From NCBI RefSeq assembly GCF_016881005.1, contig NZ_JACOPV010000017.1, positions 62,001 through 126,000 of the forward strand: a stretch of DNA of 64,000 bases, written 5' to 3'. The notes below the pieces were generated by a model. It saw nothing but the letters and a program-made list of their open reading frames with translations. It was not told the origin of the DNA and searched no databases. Below, piece after piece: positions 1 through 9,255 of this stretch (position 1 is its first letter; each line of letters begins with the position of its first letter). The position numbers were made by a program, and so were the translations under genes. Origin of the DNA: Pseudomonas arcuscaelestis. GTDB lineage: Bacteria > Pseudomonadota > Gammaproteobacteria > Pseudomonadales > Pseudomonadaceae.

Positions 1-3
1 GTC

Positions 4-378
4 TCAGCTATTGACGCGCTCGAAGATCTTCTCGATCTTTTCTTTCAGCACTTGCGCAGTGAACGGCTTGACCACATAGCCGTTGACGCCGGCCTGGGCC
101 GCCTCGATGATCTGCTCGCGCTTGGCTTCGGCGGTGACCATCAGCACCGGCAGGTGCTTGAGACGCTCATCGGCACGCACTTTGCGCAGCAGGTCGATGC
201 CGGACATACCAGGCATGTTCCAGTCGGTTACGAGAAAATCGAAGTGACCGCTTTCAAGCATCGGCAGCGCCGTGTTGCCGTCGTCGGCTTCCTGGGTGTT
301 GGTAAAGCCCAGGTCACGCAACAGGTTCTTGATGATCCGCCGCATCGTCGAAAAGTCGTCGACGATGAGGATTTTCAT
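4..378 (-). CDS. cheY: Chemotaxis response regulator CheY
   Basis: Single-domain receiver of 124 residues that, when phosphorylated by CheA, binds FliM at the flagellar switch and changes rotation. The acidic pocket DD (residues 7-8), phospho-acceptor Asp52 in LVTDWNMPG and Lys104 in VVKPF are all present, and the length equals that of other CheY proteins. It lies downstream of fliA as in other Pseudomonas; the rest of the che operon would lie beyond the left edge. The ATG start is chosen by family length. An in-frame TTG four codons upstream (base 390) is better spaced from a GGAGG ribosome site, so the true start may be there. Identity is secure. Confidence 0.96.
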   Translation of the reverse strand: MKILIVDDFSTMRRIIKNLLRDLGFTNTQEADDGNTALPMLESGHFDFLVTDWNMPGMSGIDLLRKVRADERLKHLPVLMVTAEAKREQIIEAAQAGVNGYVVKPFTAQVLKEKIEKIFERVNS

Positions 379-482
379 GTCTTTGTTCAATTAGACCTCC
401 AAGCAGTCTTTAACGCGCTCAGCGCTGAACGCGCATTCAATCAATTCGGGTACTTCGTTTCACGACTGCATTGAACCTGCGT

Positions 483-1223
483 TCAACGCGCCCGCCATTC
501 TCCCAGGCGACTACGCAAACGCGCCGCACACTGGCTGTGCAACTGGCTGACGCGTGACTCACTGACACCCAGGACCTCACCGATTTCCTTGAGGTTCAGC
601 TCCTCGTCGTAGTACAGCGCCAGCACCAGACGCTCGCGTTCCGGCAGATTGGCGATTGCGTCGGCCAAGGCTGCCTGGAAGCGCTCGTCTTCCAGATCGC
701 GCGAAGGCTCGAGCTGGGCGGTGGCGCCATCCTCGTGCAGGCCTTCATGTTCGCCGTCCTGCAACAGGTCGTCGAAACTGAACAGGCGACTGCCCAGGGT
801 GTCATTCAAAATCCCGTAATAATCATCGAGACTTAATTGAAGTTCGGCAGCAACCTCGTGATCTTTAGCGTCACGGCCGGTTTTTGCTTCAATTGCACGT
901 ATCGCGTCACTGACCATGCGGGTATTGCGATGGACCGAGCGCGGCGCCCAATCACCTTTACGTACTTCGTCAAGCATTGCCCCGCGGATTCGGATACCGG
1001 CGTAGGTCTCGAAACTGGCACCCTTGCTCGCGTCGTACTTGTTGGAGACTTCAAGCAGGCCGATCATCCCGGCCTGGATCAAATCCTCCACCTGCACGCT
1101 GGCTGGCAAACGTGCCAGCAAGTGATAGGCGATACGCTTGACCAACGGCGCATAGCGCTCGATCAACTCGTACTGTCCATCGCGAGAAGCCTTGCTGTAC
1201 ATCCGATAACCGCTGGCGTTCAT
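483..1223 (-). CDS. fliA: RNA polymerase sigma-28 factor FliA
   Basis: Flagellar sigma factor of 246 residues that transcribes late genes (fliC, flgM, che genes) once FlgM is exported. Region 2 (YAPLVKRIAYHLLARLP, then VEDLIQAGMIGLLE), region 3 and the region 4 helix-turn-helix (LNLKEIGEVLGVSESRVSQLHSQ) are all recognisable. The ATG at 1223 is preferred over the longer open frame to 1349 because its first four bases overlap the fleN stop (ATGA), a coupled arrangement, and the length matches other pseudomonad FliA proteins. It is last in the flhF-fleN-fliA run, and sigma-28-like promoters for its targets occur elsewhere in this window. Confidence 0.97.
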   Translation of the reverse strand: MNASGYRMYSKASRDGQYELIERYAPLVKRIAYHLLARLPASVQVEDLIQAGMIGLLEVSNKYDASKGASFETYAGIRIRGAMLDEVRKGDWAPRSVHRNTRMVSDAIRAIEAKTGRDAKDHEVAAELQLSLDDYYGILNDTLGSRLFSFDDLLQDGEHEGLHEDGATAQLEPSRDLEDERFQAALADAIANLPERERLVLALYYDEELNLKEIGEVLGVSESRVSQLHSQCAARLRSRLGEWRAR

Positions 1224-2053
1224 AGCACAGGTCCCGCACTCGTCGGTTGCACCAGGCGCTCGACAAAAAACTCCAGATGACCACGCGGATTGGCCGGCAG
1301 CGGCCAGGTATCGACCTTCTGAGCAATGGCCTTGAATGCCAGCGCGCACTTGGAACGCGGGAAGGCTTCATAGACCGCTCGCTGCTTCTGCACAGCCTTG
1401 CGCACGCACTCGTCGTAAGGCACCGCACCGACATATTGTAGGGCTACGTCAAGGAAGCGATCTGTGACCTTGGTCAACTTGGCGAACAGGTTGCGCCCTT
1501 CTTGAGGGCTTTGTGCCATGTTGGCCAGAACGCGGAAGCGATTCATGCCGTAATCGCGGTTGAGCAGCTTGATCAAGGCATAGGCGTCGGTGATGGAAGT
1601 GGGCTCGTCGCACACCACCAGCAACACTTCTTGCGCCGCACGCACAAAACTGACTACTGAGTCACCAATACCCGCAGCGGTATCGATCACCAGTACATCG
1701 AGATTGTCGCCGATCTCACTGAATGCCTGGATCAGGCCTGCGTGCTGGGCAGGCGCCAGATGCACCATGCTCTGCGTGCCGGAAGCGGCCGGCACAATGC
1801 GCACGCCCCCCGGCCCTTGCAGCAGCACGTCGCGCAGCTCGCATCGACCTTCGATCACATCGGCCAGAGTGCGCTTGGGCGCAAGGCCGAGCAATACGTC
1901 GACGTTGGCCAGGCCGAGGTCGGCATCGAGCAGCATGACCCGACGGCCAAGCTCTGCCAGTGCCAATGAAAGGTTCACCGACACGTTGGTCTTGCCGACG
2001 CCACCTTTGCCGCCGGTTACGGCGATCACCTGTACGGGATGCATGCTACCCAT
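1220..2053 (-). CDS. fleN: Flagellar number regulator FleN (FlhG), MinD-like ATPase
   Basis: ParA/MinD-family ATPase of 277 residues with the deviant Walker A GGKGGVGKT (about residues 14-22), MLLDADLGLANVD and the switch region VLVIDTAAG. In Pseudomonas FleN antagonises FleQ and limits the cell to a single polar flagellum, working with FlhF. It sits between flhF and fliA as usual and its stop codon overlaps the fliA start by four bases. The 119 bp separating it from flhF carry no recognisable gene, and I saw no sigma-54 element there, so transcription probably comes from upstream. Confidence 0.96.
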   Translation of the reverse strand: MGSMHPVQVIAVTGGKGGVGKTNVSVNLSLALAELGRRVMLLDADLGLANVDVLLGLAPKRTLADVIEGRCELRDVLLQGPGGVRIVPAASGTQSMVHLAPAQHAGLIQAFSEIGDNLDVLVIDTAAGIGDSVVSFVRAAQEVLLVVCDEPTSITDAYALIKLLNRDYGMNRFRVLANMAQSPQEGRNLFAKLTKVTDRFLDVALQYVGAVPYDECVRKAVQKQRAVYEAFPRSKCALAFKAIAQKVDTWPLPANPRGHLEFFVERLVQPTSAGPVL

Positions 2054-2172
2054 GTTTGTTCATTACCTTGTCTTGCTTAGACTGAGGCCACATGACCGGC
2101 TGCGCTTTCAACACCTGAAAAATGCCTGGCAGTCCATCAATGCAGATACTTTGCAACGTCTTCACAATCACC

Positions 2173-3483
2173 TCAGCCAACACGCTTGCCGGGGCTGTGG
2201 TAGAGATCAGCGAACATATCGGCCATCGCCTCTTCGCTGGGCTCCTCCTGCATCTGCACACTCACCGCGCGGCTGACCAACTGGTGGCGGCGCGGCAGGT
2301 GCAGATCGTCAGGAATGCGTGGACCATCGGTAAGATAGGCCACTGGCAATTCATGACTGATGGCCAGGCTCAGTACTTCCCCGAGGCTGGCTGTTTCATC
2401 AAGCTTGGTCAGGATGCAGCCTGCCAGACCACAGCGCTTGTAGCTGTGATAGGCGGCAGTCAGCACCTGCTTCTGGCTGGTCGTTGCCAGTACCAGATAA
2501 TTTTTTGACGCAATACCGCGCCCAGCAAGCGTCTCCAACTGCATGCGCAAGGCAGGATCACTGGCTTGCAGGCCTGCGGTATCGATCAGCACCACACGCT
2601 TGCGCAGCAGTGGCTCAAGCGCCTGGGCCAGGGACTGTCCCGGATCGACGTGAGTCACCGACACGTTGAGGATGCGGCCCAATGTCTTGAGCTGCTCCTG
2701 GGCGCCAATTCGGAAACTGTCCATGCTCACCAAGGCCAGGTTCTGCGCGCCGTACTTGAGCACATAGCGCGCTGCCAACTTGGCCAATGTAGTGGTCTTG
2801 CCCATTCCGGCCGGCCCGACCATGGCAATCACACCACCGTCCTCGATCGGTTCGATTTCCGGCACATCGATGCGCCGTGCCAGGTGCGCCAGCAACATAC
2901 GCCAGGCGCGGCGCGGCTCATCGATACTGCTGATCTGGTCCAGCAGTTCACGCGCCAGCGGTCCGGACAGACCGATACGCTGCAGGCGACGCCAGAGATT
3001 GGCCTGTTGTGGCTGGTTGCCCTGCAACTGACTCCAGGCCAGCGAGCCGAGCTGAACTTCCAGCAGCTCACGCAGGCCAGTGAGTTCCGAACGCATGGCG
3101 TCGAACAGGCGCGGGTCAACCGGCGCAGCAGCGGCTGCGACCGGCGCGACCGGCTCATCGACCTGCGGCTCGACCAACGGTTCGGAAGCGGTCAGCGGCA
3201 AGCCGGCAAACAACTGGCGGTTGCCCTCTTCGCTTTCGCTACGGCTACTAAGCTCGGCCTGGGCAGTGACGATGCGCGACTGGGTCTTGCGCAGTTCATC
3301 TTCGAGCTCCACATTCGGAACCCGCGGCGCCAGGGCAGACAGCTTGTAGTCCAGCGCAGCCGTCAGCTCGACACCGCCAGCAATCCGTCGGTTGCCGATG
3401 ATGGCGGCTTCAGCCCCCAGCTCATCTCGAACCAGCTTCATGGCCTGACGCATATCGGCGGCGAAAAAACGCTTAACTTGCAT
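2173..3483 (-). CDS. flhF: Flagellar SRP-like GTPase FlhF
   Basis: SRP54/FtsY-class GTPase of 436 residues that marks the pole for flagellar assembly. An N-terminal basic region (MQVKRFFAADMRQAMKLVRDE) is followed by a Pro/Ala/Glu-rich linker (about 90-125) and the NG domain, with G1 GPAGMGKTT near residue 223, then VLIDTAGL and TKLDETASLG. It lies just downstream of flhA and upstream of fleN, the conserved order in polar-flagellated gammaproteobacteria. It is probably transcribed from the sigma-54 promoter before flhA. Confidence 0.96.
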   Translation of the reverse strand: MQVKRFFAADMRQAMKLVRDELGAEAAIIGNRRIAGGVELTAALDYKLSALAPRVPNVELEDELRKTQSRIVTAQAELSSRSESEEGNRQLFAGLPLTASEPLVEPQVDEPVAPVAAAAAPVDPRLFDAMRSELTGLRELLEVQLGSLAWSQLQGNQPQQANLWRRLQRIGLSGPLARELLDQISSIDEPRRAWRMLLAHLARRIDVPEIEPIEDGGVIAMVGPAGMGKTTTLAKLAARYVLKYGAQNLALVSMDSFRIGAQEQLKTLGRILNVSVTHVDPGQSLAQALEPLLRKRVVLIDTAGLQASDPALRMQLETLAGRGIASKNYLVLATTSQKQVLTAAYHSYKRCGLAGCILTKLDETASLGEVLSLAISHELPVAYLTDGPRIPDDLHLPRRHQLVSRAVSVQMQEEPSEEAMADMFADLYHSPGKRVG

Positions 3484-3494
3484 AACCCACTACC

Positions 3495-5624
3495 TCAGCC
3501 GTTGGGGCCTACTGTGGCAACGATGGTAACTTGCTTGTTGTCAGGTATTTCCTGATACGCCAAAACATGCAAATTCGGTACAGCCAGGCGACCAAATCGC
3601 GACAGCATCGCTCGTACCGGCCCTGCGACCAGCAGGATCGCCGGTTGCCCCTGCATCTCTTGACGCTGGGCAGCCTCGATCAACGAACGCTGAAGCTTTT
3701 CAGCCATGCTCGGTTCAAGAAGAACACCGTCTTCCTGACCTTGCCCGGCCCTTTGCAGACTATTCAGCAAAATCTGTTCCAACCTTGGTTCCAAGGTGAT
3801 CACAGGCAGCTCGGACTCAACGCCGACAATGCTTTGGACGATGGCGCGACACAATCCGACGCGGACCACAGCCACCAGCGCGGCAGTATCTTGACTCTTG
3901 GCCGGGTTGTTGGCGATAGCCTCGGCAATGCTACGAATATCACGCACCGGCACTTGCTCGGCAAGCAATGCCTGCAGGACTTTGAGCAACCCCGACAAAG
4001 TAATGACACCCGGCACCAGCTCTTCGGCAAGCTTGGGCGAGGCCTTGGCCAGCACTTGCAGCAACTGCTGGACTTCTTCGTGGCCGATCAGTTCGTGGCA
4101 GTGCTTGTGCAGAATCTGATTCAAGTGCGTGGCAACTACGGTGCTGGCGTCCACCACCGTGTAGCCCAGCGACTGCGCCTGGCTGCGCTGGCTGACGTCG
4201 ATCCACACCGCTTCCAGGCCAAACGCCGGGTCGCGAGCGGCAATCCCGTTGAGGGTACCGAAGACTTGCCCGGGGTTGATGGCCAGCTCGCGGTCCGGAT
4301 AGATTTCGGCTTCGGCCAGGATCACCCCCATCAGGGTCAGGCGGTAGGCGCTCGGCGCCAGATCGAGGTTGTCGCGAATATGCACCGTGGGCATGAGAAA
4401 GCCCAGGTCCTGGGAGAGCTTCTTGCGCACGCCCTTGATCCGCGCCAGCAACTGCCCACCCTGGTTACGGTCCACCAGGGGAATCAGCCGGTAACCCACC
4501 TCAAGGCCAATCATATCAATTGGCGTAACGTCGTCCCAACCCAACTCCTTGGTGTCGATCGCGCGTTGCGGCGATGGCAGCAGGTCCTGCTGACGCTGAA
4601 CTTCCGCCAGGGCCTTGACCTTGGCCTGGTTCTGTTTGTGCCACAGCCAATAGGCACCACCGGCGGCCACAAGCCCTAAACTGAGAAAGGCGAAATGCGG
4701 CATGCCCGGCACTAGGCCCATGACAATCATGATGCCTGCCGATACACCCAGCGCCTTGGGCGACGTGAACATCTGCCGGTTGATCTGGTTACCCATGTCT
4801 TCGGAACCGGAAGCACGGGTCACCATGATGGCTGCAGCGGTGGACAACAACAGGGATGGCAATTGCGCCACCAAACCGTCACCGATGGTCAGCAAGGCAT
4901 AGACCCTGCCGGCATCGCCAAATGTCATGCCGTGCTGGAACATACCAACCAACATGCCACCGATCAGGTTGATGAAGAGAATCAGCAGGCCGGCGATGGC
5001 GTCACCGCGCACGAACTTGCTGGCACCATCCATCGAACCGTAGAACTCGGCCTCCTGAGCCACCTCGGAGCGTCGCTCCTTGGCCTGGGCCTGGTCGATC
5101 AGGCCGGCATTGAGGTCGGCGTCGATAGCCATCTGTTTGCCCGGCATGGCATCGAGAGTAAAACGCGCGCTTACCTCGGAAATACGCCCGGCACCCTTGG
5201 TTACCACCACAAAGTTGATGATCATCAGAATCGCAAACACCACGATACCGACCACGTAGTTACCGCCGATCACCACCTCACCGAAGGCCTGGATCACCTT
5301 ACCGGCGGCGGCATGTCCATCTTGCCCATGGAGCATGACCACCCGCGTGGAGGCCACGTTCAGGGCCAGGCGTAACAACGTCGCTACCAGCAAAATAGTC
5401 GGAAAGGCGGCGAAATCGAGCGGGCGCAGGGCGTAGACGCAGACCAGCAGGACCACGATCGACAAGGCGATGTTGAAGGTGAAGAACACGTCGAGCAAGA
5501 ACGGCGGAATCGGCAACATCATCATTGCCAGCATCACCAGCAGCAACAGCGGCACACCCAGATTCCCCCGGCCTAACCCGGCCAGGTTGTTACGGGCATT
5601 GCTGATTAACTGAGAGCGGTCCAC
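3495..5624 (-). CDS. flhA: Flagellar export gate protein FlhA
   Basis: Largest membrane component of the flagellar type III export gate (709 residues). The N-terminal half has about eight hydrophobic segments (starting LGVPLLLLVMLAMMMLPIPPFLLDVFF) and the conserved FHIPEP-family loop (AGRISEVSARFTLDAMPGKQ, then LNAGLID). The C-terminal half is the cytoplasmic domain that docks chaperone-substrate complexes. Length is normal for the family. A clear sigma-54 element lies about 60 bp upstream, so this gene probably begins an flhA-flhF-fleN-fliA transcript. Confidence 0.97.
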   Translation of the reverse strand: MDRSQLISNARNNLAGLGRGNLGVPLLLLVMLAMMMLPIPPFLLDVFFTFNIALSIVVLLVCVYALRPLDFAAFPTILLVATLLRLALNVASTRVVMLHGQDGHAAAGKVIQAFGEVVIGGNYVVGIVVFAILMIINFVVVTKGAGRISEVSARFTLDAMPGKQMAIDADLNAGLIDQAQAKERRSEVAQEAEFYGSMDGASKFVRGDAIAGLLILFINLIGGMLVGMFQHGMTFGDAGRVYALLTIGDGLVAQLPSLLLSTAAAIMVTRASGSEDMGNQINRQMFTSPKALGVSAGIMIVMGLVPGMPHFAFLSLGLVAAGGAYWLWHKQNQAKVKALAEVQRQQDLLPSPQRAIDTKELGWDDVTPIDMIGLEVGYRLIPLVDRNQGGQLLARIKGVRKKLSQDLGFLMPTVHIRDNLDLAPSAYRLTLMGVILAEAEIYPDRELAINPGQVFGTLNGIAARDPAFGLEAVWIDVSQRSQAQSLGYTVVDASTVVATHLNQILHKHCHELIGHEEVQQLLQVLAKASPKLAEELVPGVITLSGLLKVLQALLAEQVPVRDIRSIAEAIANNPAKSQDTAALVAVVRVGLCRAIVQSIVGVESELPVITLEPRLEQILLNSLQRAGQGQEDGVLLEPSMAEKLQRSLIEAAQRQEMQGQPAILLVAGPVRAMLSRFGRLAVPNLHVLAYQEIPDNKQVTIVATVGPNG

Positions 5625-5684
5625 CTGTATTCCTCGTCTAGCTCAAGCAAAACTTTGACGCGAATGTCGCGCGCAGCGCTGCCT

Positions 5685-5702
5685 TTGCAAGAAGCCTTCC
5701 AA
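5685..5702 (-). promoter_or_regulatory. Sigma-54 promoter for flhA
   Basis: On the minus strand the sequence reads TTGGAAGGCTTCTTGCAA, with GG and GC exactly ten bases apart as sigma-54 -24/-12 elements require. The predicted start of transcription is about 51 bp before the flhA ATG. FleQ control is inferred from the known Pseudomonas hierarchy. Confidence 0.75.
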
Positions 5703-5774
5703 CTTTGAGGTGCGCGGTGTCTTTGTAGGGGGCGGTCGAGTTTGCTCGACGGTCGCACAGAGTCAGTTGCATCG

Positions 5775-5794
5775 TATCGCGGGGCAAGCCCGCC
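5775..5794. repeat. REP element between flhB and flhA
   Basis: The core TATCGCGGGGCAAGCCCGCC matches the palindromic REP sequence typical of P. putida genomes. It lies in the 209-bp gap after flhB, between that gene and the flhA promoter (read on the minus strand the flhA transcript starts beyond it). It is a single copy rather than a pair. Confidence 0.75.
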
Positions 5795-5833
5795 CTGACT
5801 GCAAGCAACTTGGCTTCCGGCCTGTGCAGATAC

Positions 5834-6967
5834 TTAGTCGTGCTGCAGATCCGGTGGAATTGGCACTTCGTTCAGCGGCTCCGGCGGTTTTCCCTTGCCC
5901 GCCTGGTGCTGGCGGATCTGGAACACGTAGGCCAGCACCTGTGCTACAGCCAGGTACAAACCTGCGGGGATCTCTTCTTCCAGCTCAGTGGAGTAGTAGA
6001 TCGAACGCGCCAAGGCAGGTGACTCTAGCACTTGAATCTTGTGCTCATTGCCAATTTCGCGAATTTTCAAGGCTATGAAGTCCACTCCTTTCGCCAGCAA
6101 TAAAGGCGCAGCACCTTGCTCAGGATCATACTTAAGCGCAACGGCATAGTGGGTCGGGTTAGTGATGATGACGTCCGCTTCTGGGATTGCAGCCATCATT
6201 CGCCGCTGCGATGCCTCGCGCTGGAGCTGTCGAATGCGCTGCTTGACTTCAGGTTTACCCTCGCTGTCCTTGTATTCGTCGCGCACCTCTTGCTTGGTCA
6301 TTAACATCTTTTGGTGCGTCTGCCAGAGCTGGATCGGCACGTCTGCGGCCGCAATCAGGAGTAACCCTGCCGCCATCCACAACGCACTCCAACCCACCAC
6401 CTGGACACAGTGGATAATCGCTTGATCCAAAGGCTCATTGGCAATTGCCAACAGATCGTCGCGATCGGCCGATAGCACCACCAAAGCAACAATCAAAATC
6501 ATGAAAAACTTGGCTAGCGCCTTCAACAACTCGGACAAGGCATTCACGGAGAACATCCGTTTAATGCCTGAAAGCGGATTCATGCGACTGAATTTGGGCT
6601 GCAGCAGGCTTCCGGAGAATAGAAACCCGCCGAGTGCCACCGGCCCTATGGTCGATGCAACCAGCAGCACCAGCAGCACCGGCTGTATAGTGAGCAACGC
6701 CGTCTTACCAGCAGCCATGAGAAAAATCCCCATGAAACGCTCGTCGGTGATCACCTCACGCGACAGGACGAAGTTGCTGCGCATAAGCTCCATCAAGGTT
6801 TGGGCTATGCCACCGCCAAACGCCAGCAGCGCACCGGCTCCGGCCAGTGTTACCGCCACGGTATTGAGTTCTTTGGAGCGGGCGATTTCACCTTTTTCCC
6901 GAGCATCTTTCTTGCGCTTGTCGGTAGGGTCTTCTGTTTTGTCCTGGCCGCTTTCGCTCTCAGCCAT
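5834..6967 (-). CDS. flhB: Flagellar export switch protein FlhB
   Basis: Export-apparatus membrane protein of 377 residues that switches substrate specificity from rod/hook to filament when the hook reaches full length. It has four hydrophobic segments in the N-terminal half, a charged linker, and the self-cleavage motif NPTH (in ADVIITNPTHYAVAL) that defines active FlhB proteins. The N-terminus (ESGQDKTEDPTDKRKKDA) is the usual charged start. It begins 2 bp after the fliR stop and ends the fliL-to-flhB operon, with a REP element beyond. Confidence 0.97.
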   Translation of the reverse strand: MAESESGQDKTEDPTDKRKKDAREKGEIARSKELNTVAVTLAGAGALLAFGGGIAQTLMELMRSNFVLSREVITDERFMGIFLMAAGKTALLTIQPVLLVLLVASTIGPVALGGFLFSGSLLQPKFSRMNPLSGIKRMFSVNALSELLKALAKFFMILIVALVVLSADRDDLLAIANEPLDQAIIHCVQVVGWSALWMAAGLLLIAAADVPIQLWQTHQKMLMTKQEVRDEYKDSEGKPEVKQRIRQLQREASQRRMMAAIPEADVIITNPTHYAVALKYDPEQGAAPLLLAKGVDFIALKIREIGNEHKIQVLESPALARSIYYSTELEEEIPAGLYLAVAQVLAYVFQIRQHQAGKGKPPEPLNEVPIPPDLQHD

Positions 6968-6969
6968 GC

Positions 6970-7746
6970 TTAGCGCGCCCGTGCCAATTCACGCATCCAT
7001 TGCAAGGCCTCGGAAGCCAGTGCCTGATAATGCGGGAGAATGTCTGCCAGGGTCACCCAGAAGATGCCAAGCCCAAGCACCAATGTCAGCGGAAAACCGA
7101 TGGAAAAAATGTTCAGTTGCGGCGCAGCACGAGTCATCACGCCAAAAGCGATGTTGACCACCAACAAAGCAGTGATCGCGGGCAACACCAACAAGAGTGC
7201 CGCACCCAGCACCCAACTCAGGCGTCCGGCCAGGTCCCAGAAATGATCGATCAACAAACCGCCGCCCACTGGCAACGTCGCAAAGCTCTCCGTGAGCACC
7301 TCGAAAACCACCAGATGACCGTTGATACCCAGAAACAGCAAGGTCGCCAACATGGACAGGAACTGGCTAACCACCGCGACGTTGACGCCGTTGGCAGGGT
7401 CGACCATAGAAGCAAACGCCATACCCATTTGAATTGCGACAATTTGACCGGCGATCACGAATATCTGGAAAAACAGCTGCAACGACATGCCCAATAGAGC
7501 GCCAATGATGATTTGCTCGGCAATCAGCAGCAGCGCACTGAGATCAAGCGCATGGACTTCGGGCATATCCGGCAAGCCAGGCACAATCACCACTGTGATC
7601 GCCACGGCCAGGTACAGACGAATACGCGCGGACACCAGGGAAGTGCCAATTACCGGCATGGTCATCAGCACCGCCGTCACACGAAAGAGCGGCAGAATGA
7701 AACTGGCAACCCACGTGCCTATTTGCGCATCGGTCAATTCAAGCAC
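6970..7746 (-). CDS. fliR: Flagellar export gate protein FliR
   Basis: Polytopic membrane protein of 258 residues, the usual length, with about six hydrophobic segments (FILPLFRVTAVLMTMPVIG at the start, VLGAALLLVLPAITALLVV later). FliR joins FliP and FliQ to form the export-gate channel at the basal body centre. It follows fliQ by 7 bp and precedes flhB in the same operon. Confidence 0.96.
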   Translation of the reverse strand: MLELTDAQIGTWVASFILPLFRVTAVLMTMPVIGTSLVSARIRLYLAVAITVVIVPGLPDMPEVHALDLSALLLIAEQIIIGALLGMSLQLFFQIFVIAGQIVAIQMGMAFASMVDPANGVNVAVVSQFLSMLATLLFLGINGHLVVFEVLTESFATLPVGGGLLIDHFWDLAGRLSWVLGAALLLVLPAITALLVVNIAFGVMTRAAPQLNIFSIGFPLTLVLGLGIFWVTLADILPHYQALASEALQWMRELARAR

Positions 7747-7753
7747 TGGCTTG

Positions 7754-8023
7754 TCAACCGATCAACTGAGGGATGCTGCCGTACAACGACAGGATGTATT
7801 CCATGAACTGCTGCACCAGCCAAGGTCCGACCACTATCAATGTCACCAGCATTACCAACAGACGCGGCAGGAAGCTCAGCGTTTGTTCGTTGATCTGCGT
7901 AGCAGCTTGAAACATCGCGACGATAAGACCCACTAGCAGGCTGGGTATCACCAATATCGCCACCATAATGGTGGTTAGCCACAGCGCATCACGAAACAGA
8001 TCGACGGCAACTTCTGGGGTCAT
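7754..8023 (-). CDS. fliQ: Flagellar export gate protein FliQ
   Basis: Small membrane protein of 89 residues with two hydrophobic hairpin helices (LTTIMVAILVIPSLLVGLIVAMFQAATQ and LVMLVTLIVVGPWLVQQF) and the family motif QAATQINEQTL. It is a subunit of the FliPQR gate. Position between fliP and fliR and full length make the call firm. Confidence 0.96.
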   Translation of the reverse strand: MTPEVAVDLFRDALWLTTIMVAILVIPSLLVGLIVAMFQAATQINEQTLSFLPRLLVMLVTLIVVGPWLVQQFMEYILSLYGSIPQLIG

Positions 8024-8041
8024 GATCTTCTCCTCGCGGCT

Positions 8042-8794
8042 TCAAACGCCACCGAAACTGCCGGCCAGTGTACCCATGATCAGCGCCCAGCCATCGACCA
8101 GTACGAACAGCATGATCTTGAACGGCAACGAGATGATCAGCGGCGAGAGCATCATCATACCCATGGCCATCAACACACTGGCCACTACCAGGTCGATGAT
8201 CAGAAACGGGATGAAAATCATGAAGCCGATCTGGAACGCGGTTTTCAGCTCGGAAGTGACAAACGCCGGCACCAGGATGGTCAGCGGCGCCTGATCGGGA
8301 CTGGCGATATCGGTACGCTTGGACAGACGCATGAACAGGTCCAGATCACTCTGGCGGGTCTGCGCCAGCATGAAATCCTTGAGTGGCACCTGGGCCTTGG
8401 CAATCGCTTCCTGCGCCACCATCTGTTCGTTCAGGTACGGCTGCAGAGCATCTTTGTTCACCCGATCAAACACCGGCGCCATGATGAACATGGTCAGAAA
8501 CAGCGCCATGCCGGTCAGGATCTGGTTCGACGGCGTCTGCTGCAGGCCAAGGGCCTGACGCAGGATGGAAAAAACGATAATAATACGAGTGAAACTGGTC
8601 ATTAACACAACGAACGCCGGAATGAAACTCAGCGCCGTCATGATCAGCAGGATCTGTAAGCTGACCGAATACTCCTGCTGCCCGTCCGCCCCACTGGACA
8701 AGGTGATGGCCGGGATCGACAACGGATCGGCGGCCAGGGCCAGTGGCGCTGCCAACAGCAACAGCAGCGTCAACATCATGCGCAATGCGCCCAT
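8042..8794 (-). CDS. fliP: Flagellar export gate protein FliP
   Basis: Core of the FliPQR export channel, 250 residues. It begins with a cleavable signal peptide (MRMMLTLLLLLAAPLALAADP), followed by the family signature MTALSFIPAFVVLMTSFTRIIIVFSILRQALG and C-terminal membrane helices. Its start codon overlaps the fliO stop (TAATG), indicating coupled translation. Confidence 0.97.
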   Translation of the reverse strand: MGALRMMLTLLLLLAAPLALAADPLSIPAITLSSGADGQQEYSVSLQILLIMTALSFIPAFVVLMTSFTRIIIVFSILRQALGLQQTPSNQILTGMALFLTMFIMAPVFDRVNKDALQPYLNEQMVAQEAIAKAQVPLKDFMLAQTRQSDLDLFMRLSKRTDIASPDQAPLTILVPAFVTSELKTAFQIGFMIFIPFLIIDLVVASVLMAMGMMMLSPLIISLPFKIMLFVLVDGWALIMGTLAGSFGGV

Positions 8795-9255
8795 TACGAC
8801 TTACCCTTCTGATCCTTGCCCATCAGCTCCAACAGGCGCTGGGCGAATTCTGGTGTTGCCTGGCGCGTACCGGCAGGCACTTCGACCGGATCGGCCATAA
8901 TATGTAGCGCCTCGATGCTGCCGGGTGAGTGCCCGATCAGGATCTGCTCCTTGCCCACCTGAATGAGCAACAGCCGGTCCCGGGGACCCAGGGTACGACT
9001 ACCGAGAATTTCGATGACCTGGCCGCCCGTTGGCGCTGCGTTCTGCACTCGGCGCAACAGCCAGGCCAGCAGGAAAATCAGCCCCAGTACCAGCAGCAAC
9101 CCCAACACCAACTGGGTCAATTGCCCGACAGCGCTGCCAGCACCGCTTGACGCGGGCGCTGTAGCGCCAACCGGTTGCACCGTAGCCGCGGCCAGCGCCA
9201 CGTCCATGTACAGCGCGCCAGCCAACGCCAGGGCGCGATGCCAGAGCCGACTCAC
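8794..9255 (-). CDS. fliO: Flagellar export assembly protein FliO
   Basis: Bitopic protein of 153 residues that helps assemble the FliP ring. A signal-like N-terminus is followed by an Ala/Pro/Ser stretch, one transmembrane segment (LVLGLLLVLGLIFLLAWLLRRV, about 50-71) and a cytoplasmic FliO domain (VEILGSRTLGPRDRLLLIQV-type motif). It uses a GTG start immediately after the fliN TGA, and its stop overlaps the fliP start. FliO is poorly conserved in general, but its operon position supports the call. Confidence 0.93.
   Translation of the reverse strand: MSRLWHRALALAGALYMDVALAAATVQPVGATAPASSGAGSAVGQLTQLVLGLLLVLGLIFLLAWLLRRVQNAAPTGGQVIEILGSRTLGPRDRLLLIQVGKEQILIGHSPGSIEALHIMADPVEVPAGTRQATPEFAQRLLELMGKDQKGKS

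Noticed and set aside
2046..2261. 71-codon minus-strand frame in the flhF-fleN gap
   Set aside because: It mostly overlaps the flhF end and has no ribosome site or recognisable features.
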